A stretch of DNA of 64,000 nucleotides from Halorubrum aquaticum (GTDB lineage: Archaea > Halobacteriota > Halobacteria > Halobacteriales > Haloferacaceae): positions 209,737-273,736 of the forward strand of contig NZ_FOPZ01000002.1 of assembly GCF_900113615.1 (NCBI RefSeq), given 5' to 3'. The position numbers were made by a program, and so were the translations under genes. The notes beneath the pieces were generated by a model. The model did no database searches. It was not told where the DNA came from and saw only the letters and a list, made by a program, of their open reading frames with translations. Position 1 is the stretch's first letter; every line of letters begins with the position of its first letter. This document shows positions 16,702-25,734 of this stretch, one piece after another.

Positions 16702-16723
16702 GCGATGGCCGGACGAACCCCTG

Positions 16724-16760
16724 TAATAAAAGAGCCCCGACCCGGAGCGGTTCGCTTTTG
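16724..16760. promoter_or_regulatory. Divergent promoters between gshA and DNA ligase
   Basis: A minus-strand TTTTATTA box (16724-16731) lies 25 nt before the gshA ATG, and a plus-strand CTTTTG box (16755-16760) lies 27 nt before the ligase ATG. Confidence 0.5.
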
Positions 16761-16783
16761 AGCACCGATCGCCGAGCCGGGAC

Positions 16784-18709
16784 ATGGAGTTCGCCGCGTT
16801 CGCCGAGCGGGTGGAGGAACTGGAGGCCGAGCCGGCCGACCTCGAGACGACCGCGATCGTCGCGGGCCTTCTCGTCGACGCCGGCGACGACCTCGGGACG
16901 GTGACCCGGTTCCTGCTCGGTCGGACGTACCCCGCACACGACGACCGAACCCTCGATATCGGTCCCGCGTCGTGTCGCGAGGCCATCGCCCGCGCCGCCG
17001 GTCCGAACGTCACCGCCGACGACGTGGAGGAGCGGCTCGCGGCGCGCGGGGAGATCGGCGCGGTCGCCGCCGGGTTCGACTTCGGCGGACAGCGGGGGCT
17101 CTCGGCGTTCGGCGACGGCAGGAGTTCGCTCACCGTCGCCGAAGTCGACGGGACGCTCCGGGAGCTCGCAGCCGCGACGGGGGAGGGGAGCGAGTCGCGG
17201 AAGGTCGACGCCCTCTTCGGGCTGTTCAACCGGTGTGACCCCGCGGAGGCGAGGACGCTCGCACGCCTCGTGCTCGGCGAGATGCGGATCGGCGTCGGCG
17301 AGGGGACCGTCCGGGACGCGGTCGCCGAGGCGTTCCTCGTGGAGACCGACGACGAGGAGGATGACACGGCGAACGCGACCGACGGCGAAGGGGACGATGA
17401 CCCGGCGAACGCGACCGACGGCGAAGGGGACGATGACCCGGCGACCGAGACCGACGATGAGGACGGCGAGGACGGTGATGCCGCGAACCGGGCGACCGAC
17501 GAGGCGTACGCGGCCGTCGAGCGCGCGCTCCAGGTGACCAACGATTACGGGCACGTCGCGCGTCTCGCCCGCGAGGAGGGTATCGAGGGACTGAACGGGG
17601 AACGGATCCGGGTCGGCAGGCCGGTCCAGGCGATGCTGGCGCAGGCGGGGACCGCCGCGGACGCCGTCGACTCGTTCGGCGAGGTCGCCGTCGAGACGAA
17701 GTTCGACGGGGCCCGCGTCCAGATCCACTACGCGCCGGGGCCCGACGGGTTCGGGCCGCGGCTCTACTCGCGGAACATGGACGACGTGACCGACGCGCTG
17801 CCGGAGATCGTCGAGTACGTCGCGGACCGGGTCGAGGTCCCGGTCGTCCTCGACGGGGAGGTCGTCGCGGTCGACGACGACGGCTCGCCGCTGCCGTTTC
17901 AGGAGGTGCTTCGCCGGTTCCGCCGGAAACACGACGTGGACCGGATGCGCGAGGCGGTGACCTGTCGGCTCCACGCGTTCGACTGCCTGCTCGCGGGCGG
18001 TTCCGACGCCAAGAGCGACGACGGTTCCGGAGGCGACGCCGCCGGTGACGACCGGATCGACCTCCTCGAGGAACCCCTCCGCGTCCGCCACGACCGGCTC
18101 GTGGACGTCCTGCCCGACGCGGCCGCGGAGCTCCGGATCGTCGACGACGCGGAGGCGGTCGCGAGGATCGAGTCCGCGGCGCTCGAGGCGGGCCACGAGG
18201 GCGTCATGTTGAAGAACCCGGCGTCGGCGTACACGCCGGGGAACCGCGGGCGCGACTGGCTGAAACGGAAGCCCGACGTGGAGACGCTCGACGCGGTCGT
18301 GGTCGGGGCGGAGTGGGGCGAGGGCCGTCGCGCGGAGCTGTTCGGGACGTTCCTGCTCGCGGTCCGCGACGGCGACGACTACGAACCCATCGGGAAGGTC
18401 GCGACGGGACTGACCGACGAGGAGCTCGAAGGACTCACGGAGCGGCTGGAGCCGCACGTCGTCGCCGAGTCCGGGACGGAGCTACGGATCCGCCCGGAGG
18501 TCGTCCTGGAGGTCGGCTACGAGGAGATCCAGACGTCCCCGACGTACGGCTCCGGCTACGCCCTCCGATTCCCCCGGTTCGTCGGCGTCCGGGAGGACAA
18601 GTCCGCCGAGGCGGCCGACACCCTCGAACGGGTCGCGAGGCTCGCCGACGGCGAGGCCCGGGCGGCCGACGGTGACGACGCCGACTCGGCCGACGCCGGC
18701 CCGAGTTGA
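16784..18709 (+). CDS. lig: ATP-dependent DNA ligase
   Basis: 641 residues, longer than the usual 550-600. The N-terminal DNA-binding domain (1-250) contains DALFGLFNRCDPAEARTLAR and LGEMRIGVGEG. The nucleotidyl-transfer motif I is ETKFDGAR with Lys306 as the adenylated residue. Motif IIIa is visible as LYSRNMDDVTDALPEI and motif IV as HEGVMLKNPASAY, followed by the OB domain with WLKRKPDVE. Two acidic insertions are unusual: about residues 190-240 (Asp/Glu/Thr/Asn-rich, encoded by a 36-bp direct repeat) and a Gly/Ser/Asp run near 407-425. Both are in loops, so the enzyme should still seal nicks in replication and repair. Confidence 0.95.
   Translation: MEFAAFAERVEELEAEPADLETTAIVAGLLVDAGDDLGTVTRFLLGRTYPAHDDRTLDIGPASCREAIARAAGPNVTADDVEERLAARGEIGAVAAGFDFGGQRGLSAFGDGRSSLTVAEVDGTLRELAAATGEGSESRKVDALFGLFNRCDPAEARTLARLVLGEMRIGVGEGTVRDAVAEAFLVETDDEEDDTANATDGEGDDDPANATDGEGDDDPATETDDEDGEDGDAANRATDEAYAAVERALQVTNDYGHVARLAREEGIEGLNGERIRVGRPVQAMLAQAGTAADAVDSFGEVAVETKFDGARVQIHYAPGPDGFGPRLYSRNMDDVTDALPEIVEYVADRVEVPVVLDGEVVAVDDDGSPLPFQEVLRRFRRKHDVDRMREAVTCRLHAFDCLLAGGSDAKSDDGSGGDAAGDDRIDLLEEPLRVRHDRLVDVLPDAAAELRIVDDAEAVARIESAALEAGHEGVMLKNPASAYTPGNRGRDWLKRKPDVETLDAVVVGAEWGEGRRAELFGTFLLAVRDGDDYEPIGKVATGLTDEELEGLTERLEPHVVAESGTELRIRPEVVLEVGYEEIQTSPTYGSGYALRFPRFVGVREDKSAEAADTLERVARLADGEARAADGDDADSADAGPS
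17367..17438 (+). repeat. 36-bp tandem duplication inside the ligase gene
   Basis: Two identical 36-bp units, 17367-17402 and 17403-17438, encode a 12-residue repeat containing ANATDGEGDDDP; a third degenerate unit follows. In-frame expansion of an acidic linker. Confidence 0.9.
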
Positions 18710-18758
18710 GCGCGACGCACGCGAAAGCCGCTTCCGGGTCGGGCCCGTACCGACGCCC

Positions 18759-19613
18759 ATGCCCGACCCCCTCGGCGACGCGGCGCGCCGGCGACTCACG
18801 GAGGCGGCGACGAACCGGCTCGCGGCGCGCGGGTACGACGTCTCCCGACCGGAGACCCGAGCGGAGCCGCCGGCGCTCGCCGTACGGGGCGAGGAGGCGC
18901 TCGGGATCGAGCCGCTCACCGAGGCGGACGCGACGCCGACCACGGTCGTCTCCCGTCTCGGTCACGCGCTCGACCGCGACCGACGAGCGCTGTTCGTCGT
19001 CGCCGACGCCGCCGTCGCGGACGCGGTTCGGTCGTTCCTCACCGACCCGCCGCTCCTCGTCGCCGAGTCCGACGGTCGCCGGACGTTCCACGCGGGTCCC
19101 GACAGGATCCCCGTCGACACCGGCGGGATCCCGGGGGCCGCCGGCGGGTACGCCTGCGTTCGAGTCGACGACCTCGCCGGTCGGGAGTCGGGGATCGACG
19201 CGGATCCCGCGTTCCGCTGGCGGGAGACGGACACCCCGGTCGGCCCGGTCCCGTCCGTAGCCGGGGTCGACTCGGCCGCGATCGACCCGGACGGACGACC
19301 TGCCGTCCCTCGACTGATCTGCGAGGTCGACGACCGTCCCGTCGCCGTGCTCGGCGGTACGGAGAGCCTTCGGACGCCGCCATCCGAGGCGTTCCCGTAC
19401 GTCTACCGGCGCGATCCGGCGGACAAGCGGTTCCGCGTCCGTCGCGGCGACGACGGGACGGTCGTCGAGACCGTGAGCGGCTTCGCGCCGATGCGTGCCG
19501 CGGGATACGTCCCCGTTCCGATGCCGCTCGTTCCCGAACACGTCGTCGGGCCGGACGTCGACGTCGACGAGGCGTGGGACCTCGTCGTCGGGGAGCGTAT
19601 CGGAGGCGGATAG
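18759..19613 (+). CDS. Uncharacterised protein
   Basis: 284 residues if it begins at MPDPLGDAARRRLTEAATNR; the 29 open codons further upstream overlap the ligase end and look like the ligase tail in another frame. Soluble, acidic, without signal or membrane helix. The N-terminal third is helical with LAARGYDVSRPE, the middle has alternating strands (RALFVVADAAVADAVRSFL), and the end has a conserved-looking YVPVPMPLVPEHVVGPDVDV. I do not recognise the family. No TATA box of the usual kind precedes it, so it may be read through from lig. Confidence 0.7.
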   Translation: MPDPLGDAARRRLTEAATNRLAARGYDVSRPETRAEPPALAVRGEEALGIEPLTEADATPTTVVSRLGHALDRDRRALFVVADAAVADAVRSFLTDPPLLVAESDGRRTFHAGPDRIPVDTGGIPGAAGGYACVRVDDLAGRESGIDADPAFRWRETDTPVGPVPSVAGVDSAAIDPDGRPAVPRLICEVDDRPVAVLGGTESLRTPPSEAFPYVYRRDPADKRFRVRRGDDGTVVETVSGFAPMRAAGYVPVPMPLVPEHVVGPDVDVDEAWDLVVGERIGGG

Positions 19614-19648
19614 TCACCCTCAAGGGTCGAGCGCCCGGATCGCGGGGC

Positions 19649-20383
19649 ATGACCGTCAGGTACGACGACCTCTCCGTGGAGTGGCTCGGATACGCGACCG
19701 CCCGCGTCTCCGCCGACGACGGGCCGGTGGTGTATACGGACCCCGGTCGATACGGCGTTCTCGACGACTACTGGGCTCGTGACGGCGACGTGGTCGTCGT
19801 CACCCACGACCACCACTACGATCCGGCGGGGATACGCTCGGTCGCCGACGCGGACGCGACGCTCGTGATCTACGACGCCGTCGATCCGGAGCGGATCGGT
19901 CGCGACGTGGAGTCGATCGAGGCGCTCTCCGCCGACTACGACGTGGTTCGCGTCGACGACGAGGCCCGCATCGACGTCGAGACCGACGACGGAACCGTCA
20001 CCGTCTGGACGGTCGCCGCGCACAACGAGCCGAACGGTCCCTGTGCGAGCGACGACGGGACGGTCCCGCACCCGGAGGGGTTCGGCTGTGGCTTCCTGTT
20101 CTCGGTCGGAGACCGGACCGTGCTTTGGCCCGGCGACGGCGACGCGCTCGACGGACTCGCCGAACTCGACGTGGGCGTCCTCCTCGCGAACATCGGCGGC
20201 GGCGGGATCGTCTCCGACCGTCACGCCGCCGCCGACCTCGCGGAACGCATGGCTCCCGAGCTAGTCGTCCCGATCCACTACGACACCTTCGACGACCTGG
20301 AGGCGGACGGAGAGGCGTTCGCCGGCGACGTCGCGTCCCGGTCGATCCCGGTCGCGCTCGACGAGCGCTCCACGAACGGGTGA
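19649..20383 (+). CDS. Metallo-beta-lactamase-fold hydrolase, UlaG-like
   Basis: 244 residues. An early strand pair EWLGYATARVSADDGPVVYT is typical of UlaG-like MBL proteins. The metal motif reads VVTHDHHYDPAG rather than the standard HxHxDH, so metal ligation may be shifted or incomplete. Later metal positions are present: HNEPNGP, WPGDGDALDGL for the GD motif and PIHYDTFDDLEADGEAF matching the PxHYGTF end of the family. The domain is complete and alone. Substrate unknown; related proteins are lactonases, phosphodiesterases or general MBL-fold proteins. Confidence 0.85.
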   Translation: MTVRYDDLSVEWLGYATARVSADDGPVVYTDPGRYGVLDDYWARDGDVVVVTHDHHYDPAGIRSVADADATLVIYDAVDPERIGRDVESIEALSADYDVVRVDDEARIDVETDDGTVTVWTVAAHNEPNGPCASDDGTVPHPEGFGCGFLFSVGDRTVLWPGDGDALDGLAELDVGVLLANIGGGGIVSDRHAAADLAERMAPELVVPIHYDTFDDLEADGEAFAGDVASRSIPVALDERSTNG

Positions 20384-20425
20384 GGGAGCCTCGAGACGCA
20401 CGACGGGTGGGGGTGACCCCGGAAC

Positions 20426-21439
20426 CTACTCCTCGGTCTCGTAGGGCTCGCCGACGACCGCCGGGATCCGGGTCTTCCCGTAGGCCGTGAGGACCACGAG
20501 CACCGCGACGTACGGCAGCAGGTTGACCAGCCGGGCCGAGACCTCGATCCCGACCGTCTGGAACTGGACGTTCAGCATGTCCAGCGCGCCGAACAGCAGC
20601 GCGGCCGCCGCGGCACCGACCGGGTTGTAGTTGCCGAACAGGTACGCCACGATGGCGATCCAGCCGCGACCGTCGACCATCGTCGAACCGGTTCCCACGA
20701 AGTTCCCGGCGTGAGCGAGCAGCACGGCACCGCCGAGTCCCGCCATCGCGCCGGAGAAGACCACCGTCGCGTAGCGGACGCGATTCACGTCGACGCCGGC
20801 GGTGTCGAGCGCCTCCGGGTTCTCCCCGGCGGCCTGTATCCAGTAGCCGTACCGGGTGCGGTAGAGGAACACCCAGGCGACGCCGACGAGGACGATCGTG
20901 AGGAACACGAGCGGCGACTGCCCGAGCGCCAGCTCGTTGATGTTCGTGAGCCCCGGGCTCGACCGGCTCCCCCAGATGAGCGCCGCCGCGAACGGGGCGA
21001 ACCCGAGGCCGACGAACCAGACCGCCAGCCCGGCGACGATCTGGTCGGCCTTGTACCGGATCAACAGGACGGCGAAGATCACGGTCAGGAGCGTCGTGAC
21101 GGCGACCGCGACGAGGATCGCGGCCCAGACGTGTCCCTGCGTCGGCGAGGTCCCGCCGAGCGCGAACATCGTGCCGGCCGTGGTGAACGCGCCGATGATC
21201 ATGAACCCCTCGAGGCCGATGTTGAACACGCCGCTCTTCTCGGCGTACAGCCCGCCGATCGCCGCGAGCGCGATCGGGGTCGCCATCTCAAGCGATCGAG
21301 TGACGAATCCCCAGGTGATCAGCCGGGAGAGGTCGACGTCGAACCCGAGAGCGAGGACCGCGGCGAGCGCCGCGAGGACGACGAGCGTGATCCCGCCGAG
21401 CCGGAGCCGAGCGGCGTCGAGGTACTCGGAGCCGCTCAT
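20426..21439 (-). CDS. ABC transporter permease, BMP/nucleoside type (YufQ-like)
   Basis: 337 residues, about eight to ten membrane helices. Last gene of a four-gene importer set. Family elements include EKSGVFNIGLEGFMIIGAFT near residue 65, YRTRYGYWIQAAGENPEALD (coupling loop, about 205-224) and VDGRGWIAIVAYLFGNYNPV. It pairs with the permease encoded upstream, overlapping it by 4 nt (start at 21439, stop of the next at 21436). With a BMP binding protein the set would import nucleosides, judged by the family and the salvage genes on the other strand. Confidence 0.92.
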   Translation of the reverse strand: MSGSEYLDAARLRLGGITLVVLAALAAVLALGFDVDLSRLITWGFVTRSLEMATPIALAAIGGLYAEKSGVFNIGLEGFMIIGAFTTAGTMFALGGTSPTQGHVWAAILVAVAVTTLLTVIFAVLLIRYKADQIVAGLAVWFVGLGFAPFAAALIWGSRSSPGLTNINELALGQSPLVFLTIVLVGVAWVFLYRTRYGYWIQAAGENPEALDTAGVDVNRVRYATVVFSGAMAGLGGAVLLAHAGNFVGTGSTMVDGRGWIAIVAYLFGNYNPVGAAAAALLFGALDMLNVQFQTVGIEVSARLVNLLPYVAVLVVLTAYGKTRIPAVVGEPYETEE

Positions 21440-22569
21440 TCGGCGTCACCTCCGAGTCCCGTGCGCGCAGCGATCATCCGGAACAGCTCCGGAGCCGCGA
21501 CGAAGAGGACCACGAGTCCCACGATCCCGTCGATCAGCTGGACGGGAATGTCGCTGTTGATCTGAACGTGTGAGCCCGCCGATTCGAGTCCGCCGAAGAG
21601 CAGCCCGGCCGGGAGCACGCCCACCGGGTTGTTGGCCGCGAGCAGGCTCACGGCGATCGCGTCGAACCCGTAGTTGCCGATCCCGGAGGGGTCGGTGTAG
21701 TATCCCTGGATCATGATAACGAAGAGCGCGCCCGTCAGCCCGGCGACCATCCCGGAGAGCGCCATCGTCGAGATGACCATCCGCTTCGCGTCGACGCCCG
21801 AGTACGTCGCCGCGGTGTCCTGATACCCGCTCGTCACCATGTCGTACCCGAATCGGGTTCGCGTCATGATTACCGCGATGAGCGCGACCACGCCGAGCAT
21901 GAGGAGGATCCCGACGATCGACAGGTTGGGATCGCCGAAGACGACCTGGGGAAGCCCCACGCTCTCGGGGAGCCGCCGGGTCCGCGTCGCCGTCGCCTCC
22001 GGAGCCCCGAACGGACCCGCGACGAGCCAGCCGACGAACCCGGTGGCGATGAAGTTCAACATGATCGTCGTGATGATCTCGTTCGCGTCCCCGTACGCCT
22101 TCATCACGCCGGGAAGCGCGCCGTAGAGGCCGCCGGCGACGACGCCGACGGCGGTCCCGAAGAGCATCAGGACGATCCCGCCGACCGCTCCGGAGGGCAC
22201 GAACGCGCCGAGCCAGACGATCGAGACGACGGTGGAGAACCCGCCGACGACGAACTGTCCTTGAACCCCGATGTTGAACACGCCGGCGCGGAACGCGACC
22301 GCGACCGCGACGCCGGTCATGACGAAGATCGTCGTGCTCCGGAGCGTCCGGGCGATCGCCCGCTCGCTCCCGAACGCCCCGACGAGCAGTTGATTGGCGA
22401 ACCGGATCGAGTCGTAGCCGGCGGCCGCCGCGATGACGAGCCCGATGAGGAGCGCCAGCGCCGTCGACGCGATCCCGATCCCGATCCGTTCGAGCACCGA
22501 CGCGTCGAGCAGACGGGCCGCGAGCGCGCCGAGCGCGCCGCCGTCCGATCCGGTCTCGGAACCGCTCAC
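21436..22569 (-). CDS. ABC transporter permease, BMP/nucleoside type (YufP-like)
   Basis: 377 residues with about nine helices. The start MSGSETGSDGGALGALAARL is a soluble acidic lead-in. AGVFNIGVQGQFVVGGFSTV and GDANEIITTIMLNFIATGFV are typical of the larger permease of BMP-type importers, as is TSGYQDTAATYSGVDAKRMV, the ATPase-contact loop. Overlaps its neighbours by 4 nt on each side, so it is translated with them. Confidence 0.92.
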   Translation of the reverse strand: MSGSETGSDGGALGALAARLLDASVLERIGIGIASTALALLIGLVIAAAAGYDSIRFANQLLVGAFGSERAIARTLRSTTIFVMTGVAVAVAFRAGVFNIGVQGQFVVGGFSTVVSIVWLGAFVPSGAVGGIVLMLFGTAVGVVAGGLYGALPGVMKAYGDANEIITTIMLNFIATGFVGWLVAGPFGAPEATATRTRRLPESVGLPQVVFGDPNLSIVGILLMLGVVALIAVIMTRTRFGYDMVTSGYQDTAATYSGVDAKRMVISTMALSGMVAGLTGALFVIMIQGYYTDPSGIGNYGFDAIAVSLLAANNPVGVLPAGLLFGGLESAGSHVQINSDIPVQLIDGIVGLVVLFVAAPELFRMIAARTGLGGDAE

Positions 22570-24146
22570 GACGAGACACCTCCGTCGGCGTCGGCGGACT
22601 CCGATCCGTCACCCGATCCCTCCGCCAGCGTCCGGCCGGCCATCAGGAGTCCGAGTTCGGACTCGGTGACTGCCTCGGGGTCGACGACGTCGATGAACTT
22701 GCCCTCGTACATCACCGCGATGCGGTCGGAGAGCTTCTGGATCTCCTCGAGCTTCGAGGAGACCATCAGGACTCCGACCCCTTCGTCCCGGAGTTCCATC
22801 AACCGCTTGTGGATGAACTCGATCGACCCGATGTCGACGCCGCGGGTCGGGTGCGACGCGACGAGGACCTCCGGGTCGTGGCCGATCTCCCGCCCGACGA
22901 TGAACTTCTGTTGGTTGCCGCCCGAGAGCGACTCCGCGTCCGTCTCCGGGTTCGGCGGCTGGACGTCGTACTCCTCGATGACGTCTGCGGCGTGGTCGTT
23001 CACCGCCTCCCAGTTCAGGATCCCGTTCTCGGCGTACGGTTCTATCGTCTGGTTGCCGAGGAGGGCGTTCCGCTGGAGCGTGTACTCCTGGACGAGCCCT
23101 TCGGTCTGTCGGTCCTCGGGGATGTAGGCGATCCCGTCCTCGATCCGGTCGCGGCGGCTCCGGTCGGCGATGTCGGTCCCGTTCAGCCGGACGGTGCCGG
23201 CGGACGGCCGACGCAGCCCGGTGACGCCCTCGATGAGTTCGCTCTGTCCGTTGCCCTGGACGCCCGCGATGCCGAGTATCTCGCCCTCGTGAACGGTGAG
23301 GTCGACTCCCTCAACCTGTTCGCGGCCGCGGTCGCCCGGCACGCGGAGCCCCTCGACTTCGAGGACGGGACCGCCGGTTCCGGGTTCCCGCTCGAGGCGA
23401 TCGAAGAGGACCTCGCGGCCGACCATCATCCGGGCGAGGTCCTGTTCGGTCGTCTCCGCGGCGGGGACCGTGCCGACGGCCTTCCCGTCCCGAAGGACGG
23501 TGATGTCGTCCGCGATCTCGAGGGCCTCGTCCAGCTTGTGGGAGATGAAGATCAGCGATCGACCGTCCGCACGGAGGTCGTTCATCACCTCCATCAGACC
23601 GTCGACCTCCTGGGGGGTGAGCACCGCCGTGGGCTCGTCGAGGACGAGTATCTCCGCACCCCGGTAGAGGCTCTTGACGATCTCCACGCGCTGTTGTGCG
23701 CCGAGGTCGAGGTCCTCGATGGCCGTGTCGAGGTGTCGGTCGATGTCGAACCCGTATCGCTCGCAGATCTCCTCGATGTCGGCTCTGGCGCTCGCCTCGT
23801 CGACGGTTCCGCCCTCCGTCGGCTCGTGACCCAGGATGACGTTCTGGAGGACCGTCATCGGCTTCACCAGCTGGAAGTGCTGGTGGATCATGCCGATCCC
23901 GGCGTCCATCGCGTCCCGTGGCGACTCGAAGGTCCGCTCCTCGCCGTCGACGTGGATCGTTCCGCTGTTCTGGTCGTACAGGCCGTACAGGACGCTCATC
24001 AGCGTCGTCTTGCCCGATCCGTTCTCGCCGAGGAGGGCGTGGATCGACCCGTTCTCGAGCGTGAAGTCGACCTCGTCGTTGGCGACCACGTCGCCGAACC
24101 GCTTCGTTATCCCCTCGAGACGGACCGCGGGTGCGTTACGCGTCAT
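22566..24146 (-). CDS. ABC transporter ATP-binding protein with two ATPase domains, nucleoside type
   Basis: 526 residues carrying two ABC domains in one chain, as in RbsA and YufO. The first has Walker A LLGENGSGKTTLMSVLYGLY near residue 40, signature DLGAQQRVEIVKSLYRGAEI and Walker B ILVLDEPTAVLTPQEVDG. The second has a weakened Walker A GVQGNGQSELIEGVTGLRRP and a good signature LSGGNQQKFIVGRE with the switch Asp-His changed to ASHPTRGVD; this asymmetry is normal in the family. A TATA-like box lies about 25 nt upstream, so the ATPase-permease genes can be transcribed apart from the binding-protein gene. Confidence 0.94.
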   Translation of the reverse strand: MTRNAPAVRLEGITKRFGDVVANDEVDFTLENGSIHALLGENGSGKTTLMSVLYGLYDQNSGTIHVDGEERTFESPRDAMDAGIGMIHQHFQLVKPMTVLQNVILGHEPTEGGTVDEASARADIEEICERYGFDIDRHLDTAIEDLDLGAQQRVEIVKSLYRGAEILVLDEPTAVLTPQEVDGLMEVMNDLRADGRSLIFISHKLDEALEIADDITVLRDGKAVGTVPAAETTEQDLARMMVGREVLFDRLEREPGTGGPVLEVEGLRVPGDRGREQVEGVDLTVHEGEILGIAGVQGNGQSELIEGVTGLRRPSAGTVRLNGTDIADRSRRDRIEDGIAYIPEDRQTEGLVQEYTLQRNALLGNQTIEPYAENGILNWEAVNDHAADVIEEYDVQPPNPETDAESLSGGNQQKFIVGREIGHDPEVLVASHPTRGVDIGSIEFIHKRLMELRDEGVGVLMVSSKLEEIQKLSDRIAVMYEGKFIDVVDPEAVTESELGLLMAGRTLAEGSGDGSESADADGGVSS

Positions 24147-24166
24147 CGTGTTCTCATGGTGAATGA

Positions 24167-24176
24167 TTATAAATTG
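24167..24176 (-). promoter_or_regulatory. TATA-like promoter of the ATPase-permease genes
   Basis: ATTATAAATT (minus strand AATTTATAAT) about 25 nt before the ATG at 24146, inside the 52-nt gap after the binding-protein gene. Confidence 0.6.
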
Positions 24177-24198
24177 GGACAGGACCGCGAGGAACCGT

Positions 24199-25314
24199 TC
24201 AGCAGCTGGTCGGGCCGCAGGTCAGCTCGATCTCGTCGTTCTCGAAGCCGTCCTTCGCGTCCTGGATGTTCTGGTTCAGCGCGTCGGGGAGTTCACCCTC
24301 GAAGGCCTGCCCGACGACGAAGTCGATGCTGCCCTGTTCGACGGAGAGGTTCTGCTCGCCGACGTACTCGGAGAAGTTCCCGTTGACGACCGCCTCCGAG
24401 ACGGTGTACGTCGCCTCGTTGAGCGCCTTGACCGCGGAACCGAGGATGACGTCCTGGTACTGTTCCTCGGTGACGGACTGGTCGACGTCGACGCCGAGCG
24501 CGAAGCGTCCCGCCTCCTGGGCCGCCGAGAAGGCACCGCCGCCCGCCGCGGACGCGGCGTGCCAGACGATGTCGGCGCCGTCGTCGATCTGCGAGGACGC
24601 GACGTCGTTGGCCGCGCCCGTGTCCGAGAAGCTCCCGCCGTAGCCGGTGAGGACCTCGATGCCGTCGTCGACCCATTCGACGCCCTCGATGTAGGACTGC
24701 TCGAACGCGTTGATGAGCGGGATGTCCTCGCCGCCGACGAAGCCGACCGTCGACCCGTCGGGGTCGGTGGAGCTGCCCTCGTACTCGAAGTCCTCCTGGG
24801 TCATCACGCCCGCGGCGACGCCCGCGAGGAACGACATCTCGTTGTTCATCTCGATCCAGCCCGAGACGTTGTCGGCGTCCTCGACGACGTTGTTGATGAG
24901 CATCCAGTTCTGGTCGGGATACTCCCCGGCGTTCGTCGTCAGCGGGTCGGTGTGGTTGTCGCCGACGCAGATGATGAGGTCGTAGCCGCTCTCGGCCACG
25001 TCGGCCTGGACGGACTCGTACTGTGCTTCCTCGGTCTCCTCGACCGTCGTGTACTCGAGGTCGAGGTCCTCGGACGCCTGCTCGAGTCCCTGAACCGCGT
25101 TGTCGTTGAACGCGTTGTCGTCGAACCCGGCCGGGCTCGAGATGATCGCGACCTGCGTGGTCGACCCGCCGTCGCCGCCGTCGTCGCTTCCGCCGCCTCC
25201 GCCGCCGAGACATCCGGCGAAGACCGTTCCCGTCGCGAGCGCGCCGCCGGACGCGAGGAGCATCCGACGATTCACTTCCGCCGACTCGTCGACTTTCGTC
25301 CGTCTATCTGTCAT
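24199..25314 (-). CDS. BMP-family substrate-binding lipoprotein
   Basis: 371 residues, extracytoplasmic binding protein of the importer. A twin-arginine start (Asn15-Arg-Arg-Met) leads into a hydrophobic stretch ending in the lipobox FAGC, Cys35, followed by Gly and Asp-rich linker: a Tat lipoprotein. The mature part has BMP (PnrA/Med) features, including EYPDQNWMLINNVVEDADNV, NEMSFLAGVAAGVMTQED and TVGFVGGEDIPLINAFEQSY. The start MTDRRTKVDESAEVNRRM was preferred over one ten codons earlier because that one lies on the TATA box. BMP proteins bind purine nucleosides or related ligands; the neighbours support this. Confidence 0.93.
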   Translation of the reverse strand: MTDRRTKVDESAEVNRRMLLASGGALATGTVFAGCLGGGGGGSDDGGDGGSTTQVAIISSPAGFDDNAFNDNAVQGLEQASEDLDLEYTTVEETEEAQYESVQADVAESGYDLIICVGDNHTDPLTTNAGEYPDQNWMLINNVVEDADNVSGWIEMNNEMSFLAGVAAGVMTQEDFEYEGSSTDPDGSTVGFVGGEDIPLINAFEQSYIEGVEWVDDGIEVLTGYGGSFSDTGAANDVASSQIDDGADIVWHAASAAGGGAFSAAQEAGRFALGVDVDQSVTEEQYQDVILGSAVKALNEATYTVSEAVVNGNFSEYVGEQNLSVEQGSIDFVVGQAFEGELPDALNQNIQDAKDGFENDEIELTCGPTSC

Positions 25315-25734
25315 GGATGTATCCAGTAGTCTCGCATCCTCCATTATAAATTTACTTATTAATGAGTTGCTGTCTCGGCCGAAACCGGGCGATACTGGAT
25401 GAAATGTCTTTGATATCGTTCATCACTCTTTCATATCAGACGAATTCTCCCGTAATTTCATTTGAAATCCGTCGAGTGCCGATCTCGTATCGATCGATGT
25501 AAACATATTTTATCTTATGAATGTTCGGACGGATCCGTGTCATCAGGGACCCCGTTCGCCTCGCTTCGTTTCTTTACTGACGGCGGATCACGCCGAATTC
25601 CGACCGCCAGATCGGCGCCCTTTCGCCGTTCATATAATAATTAGTACCTATCTCGCGGTCGAATCCGTTCGCGAGGGCGGCCGCTCCACCGCGACCGGCG
25701 AACCGTTTTTATCCTCGGCCTCGTAGGACGGCGT
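25315..25734. promoter_or_regulatory. AT-rich divergent intergenic region
   Basis: 420 nt without a credible gene between the BMP gene (minus) and a GNAT gene (plus). A strong minus-strand TATA box TTTATAAT (25344-25351) serves the BMP gene and a TTTTTAT box (25705-25712), 25 nt before the ATG at 25735, serves the GNAT gene. The stretch about 25345-25530 is clearly more AT-rich than its surroundings and could hold operators. Short open frames here lack coding character. Confidence 0.6.

Noticed and set aside
15428..18457. Very long minus-strand open frame (about 1000 codons) over glutamate-cysteine ligase and DNA ligase
   Set aside because: It is an antisense or out-of-phase reading of strongly supported genes; high GC in haloarchaea keeps such frames open. 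Its composition is Arg/Pro-rich and lacks motifs.
25462..25644. Short open frame in the AT-rich gap upstream of the GNAT gene
   Set aside because: Basic, low complexity, no start signal; more likely regulatory DNA.
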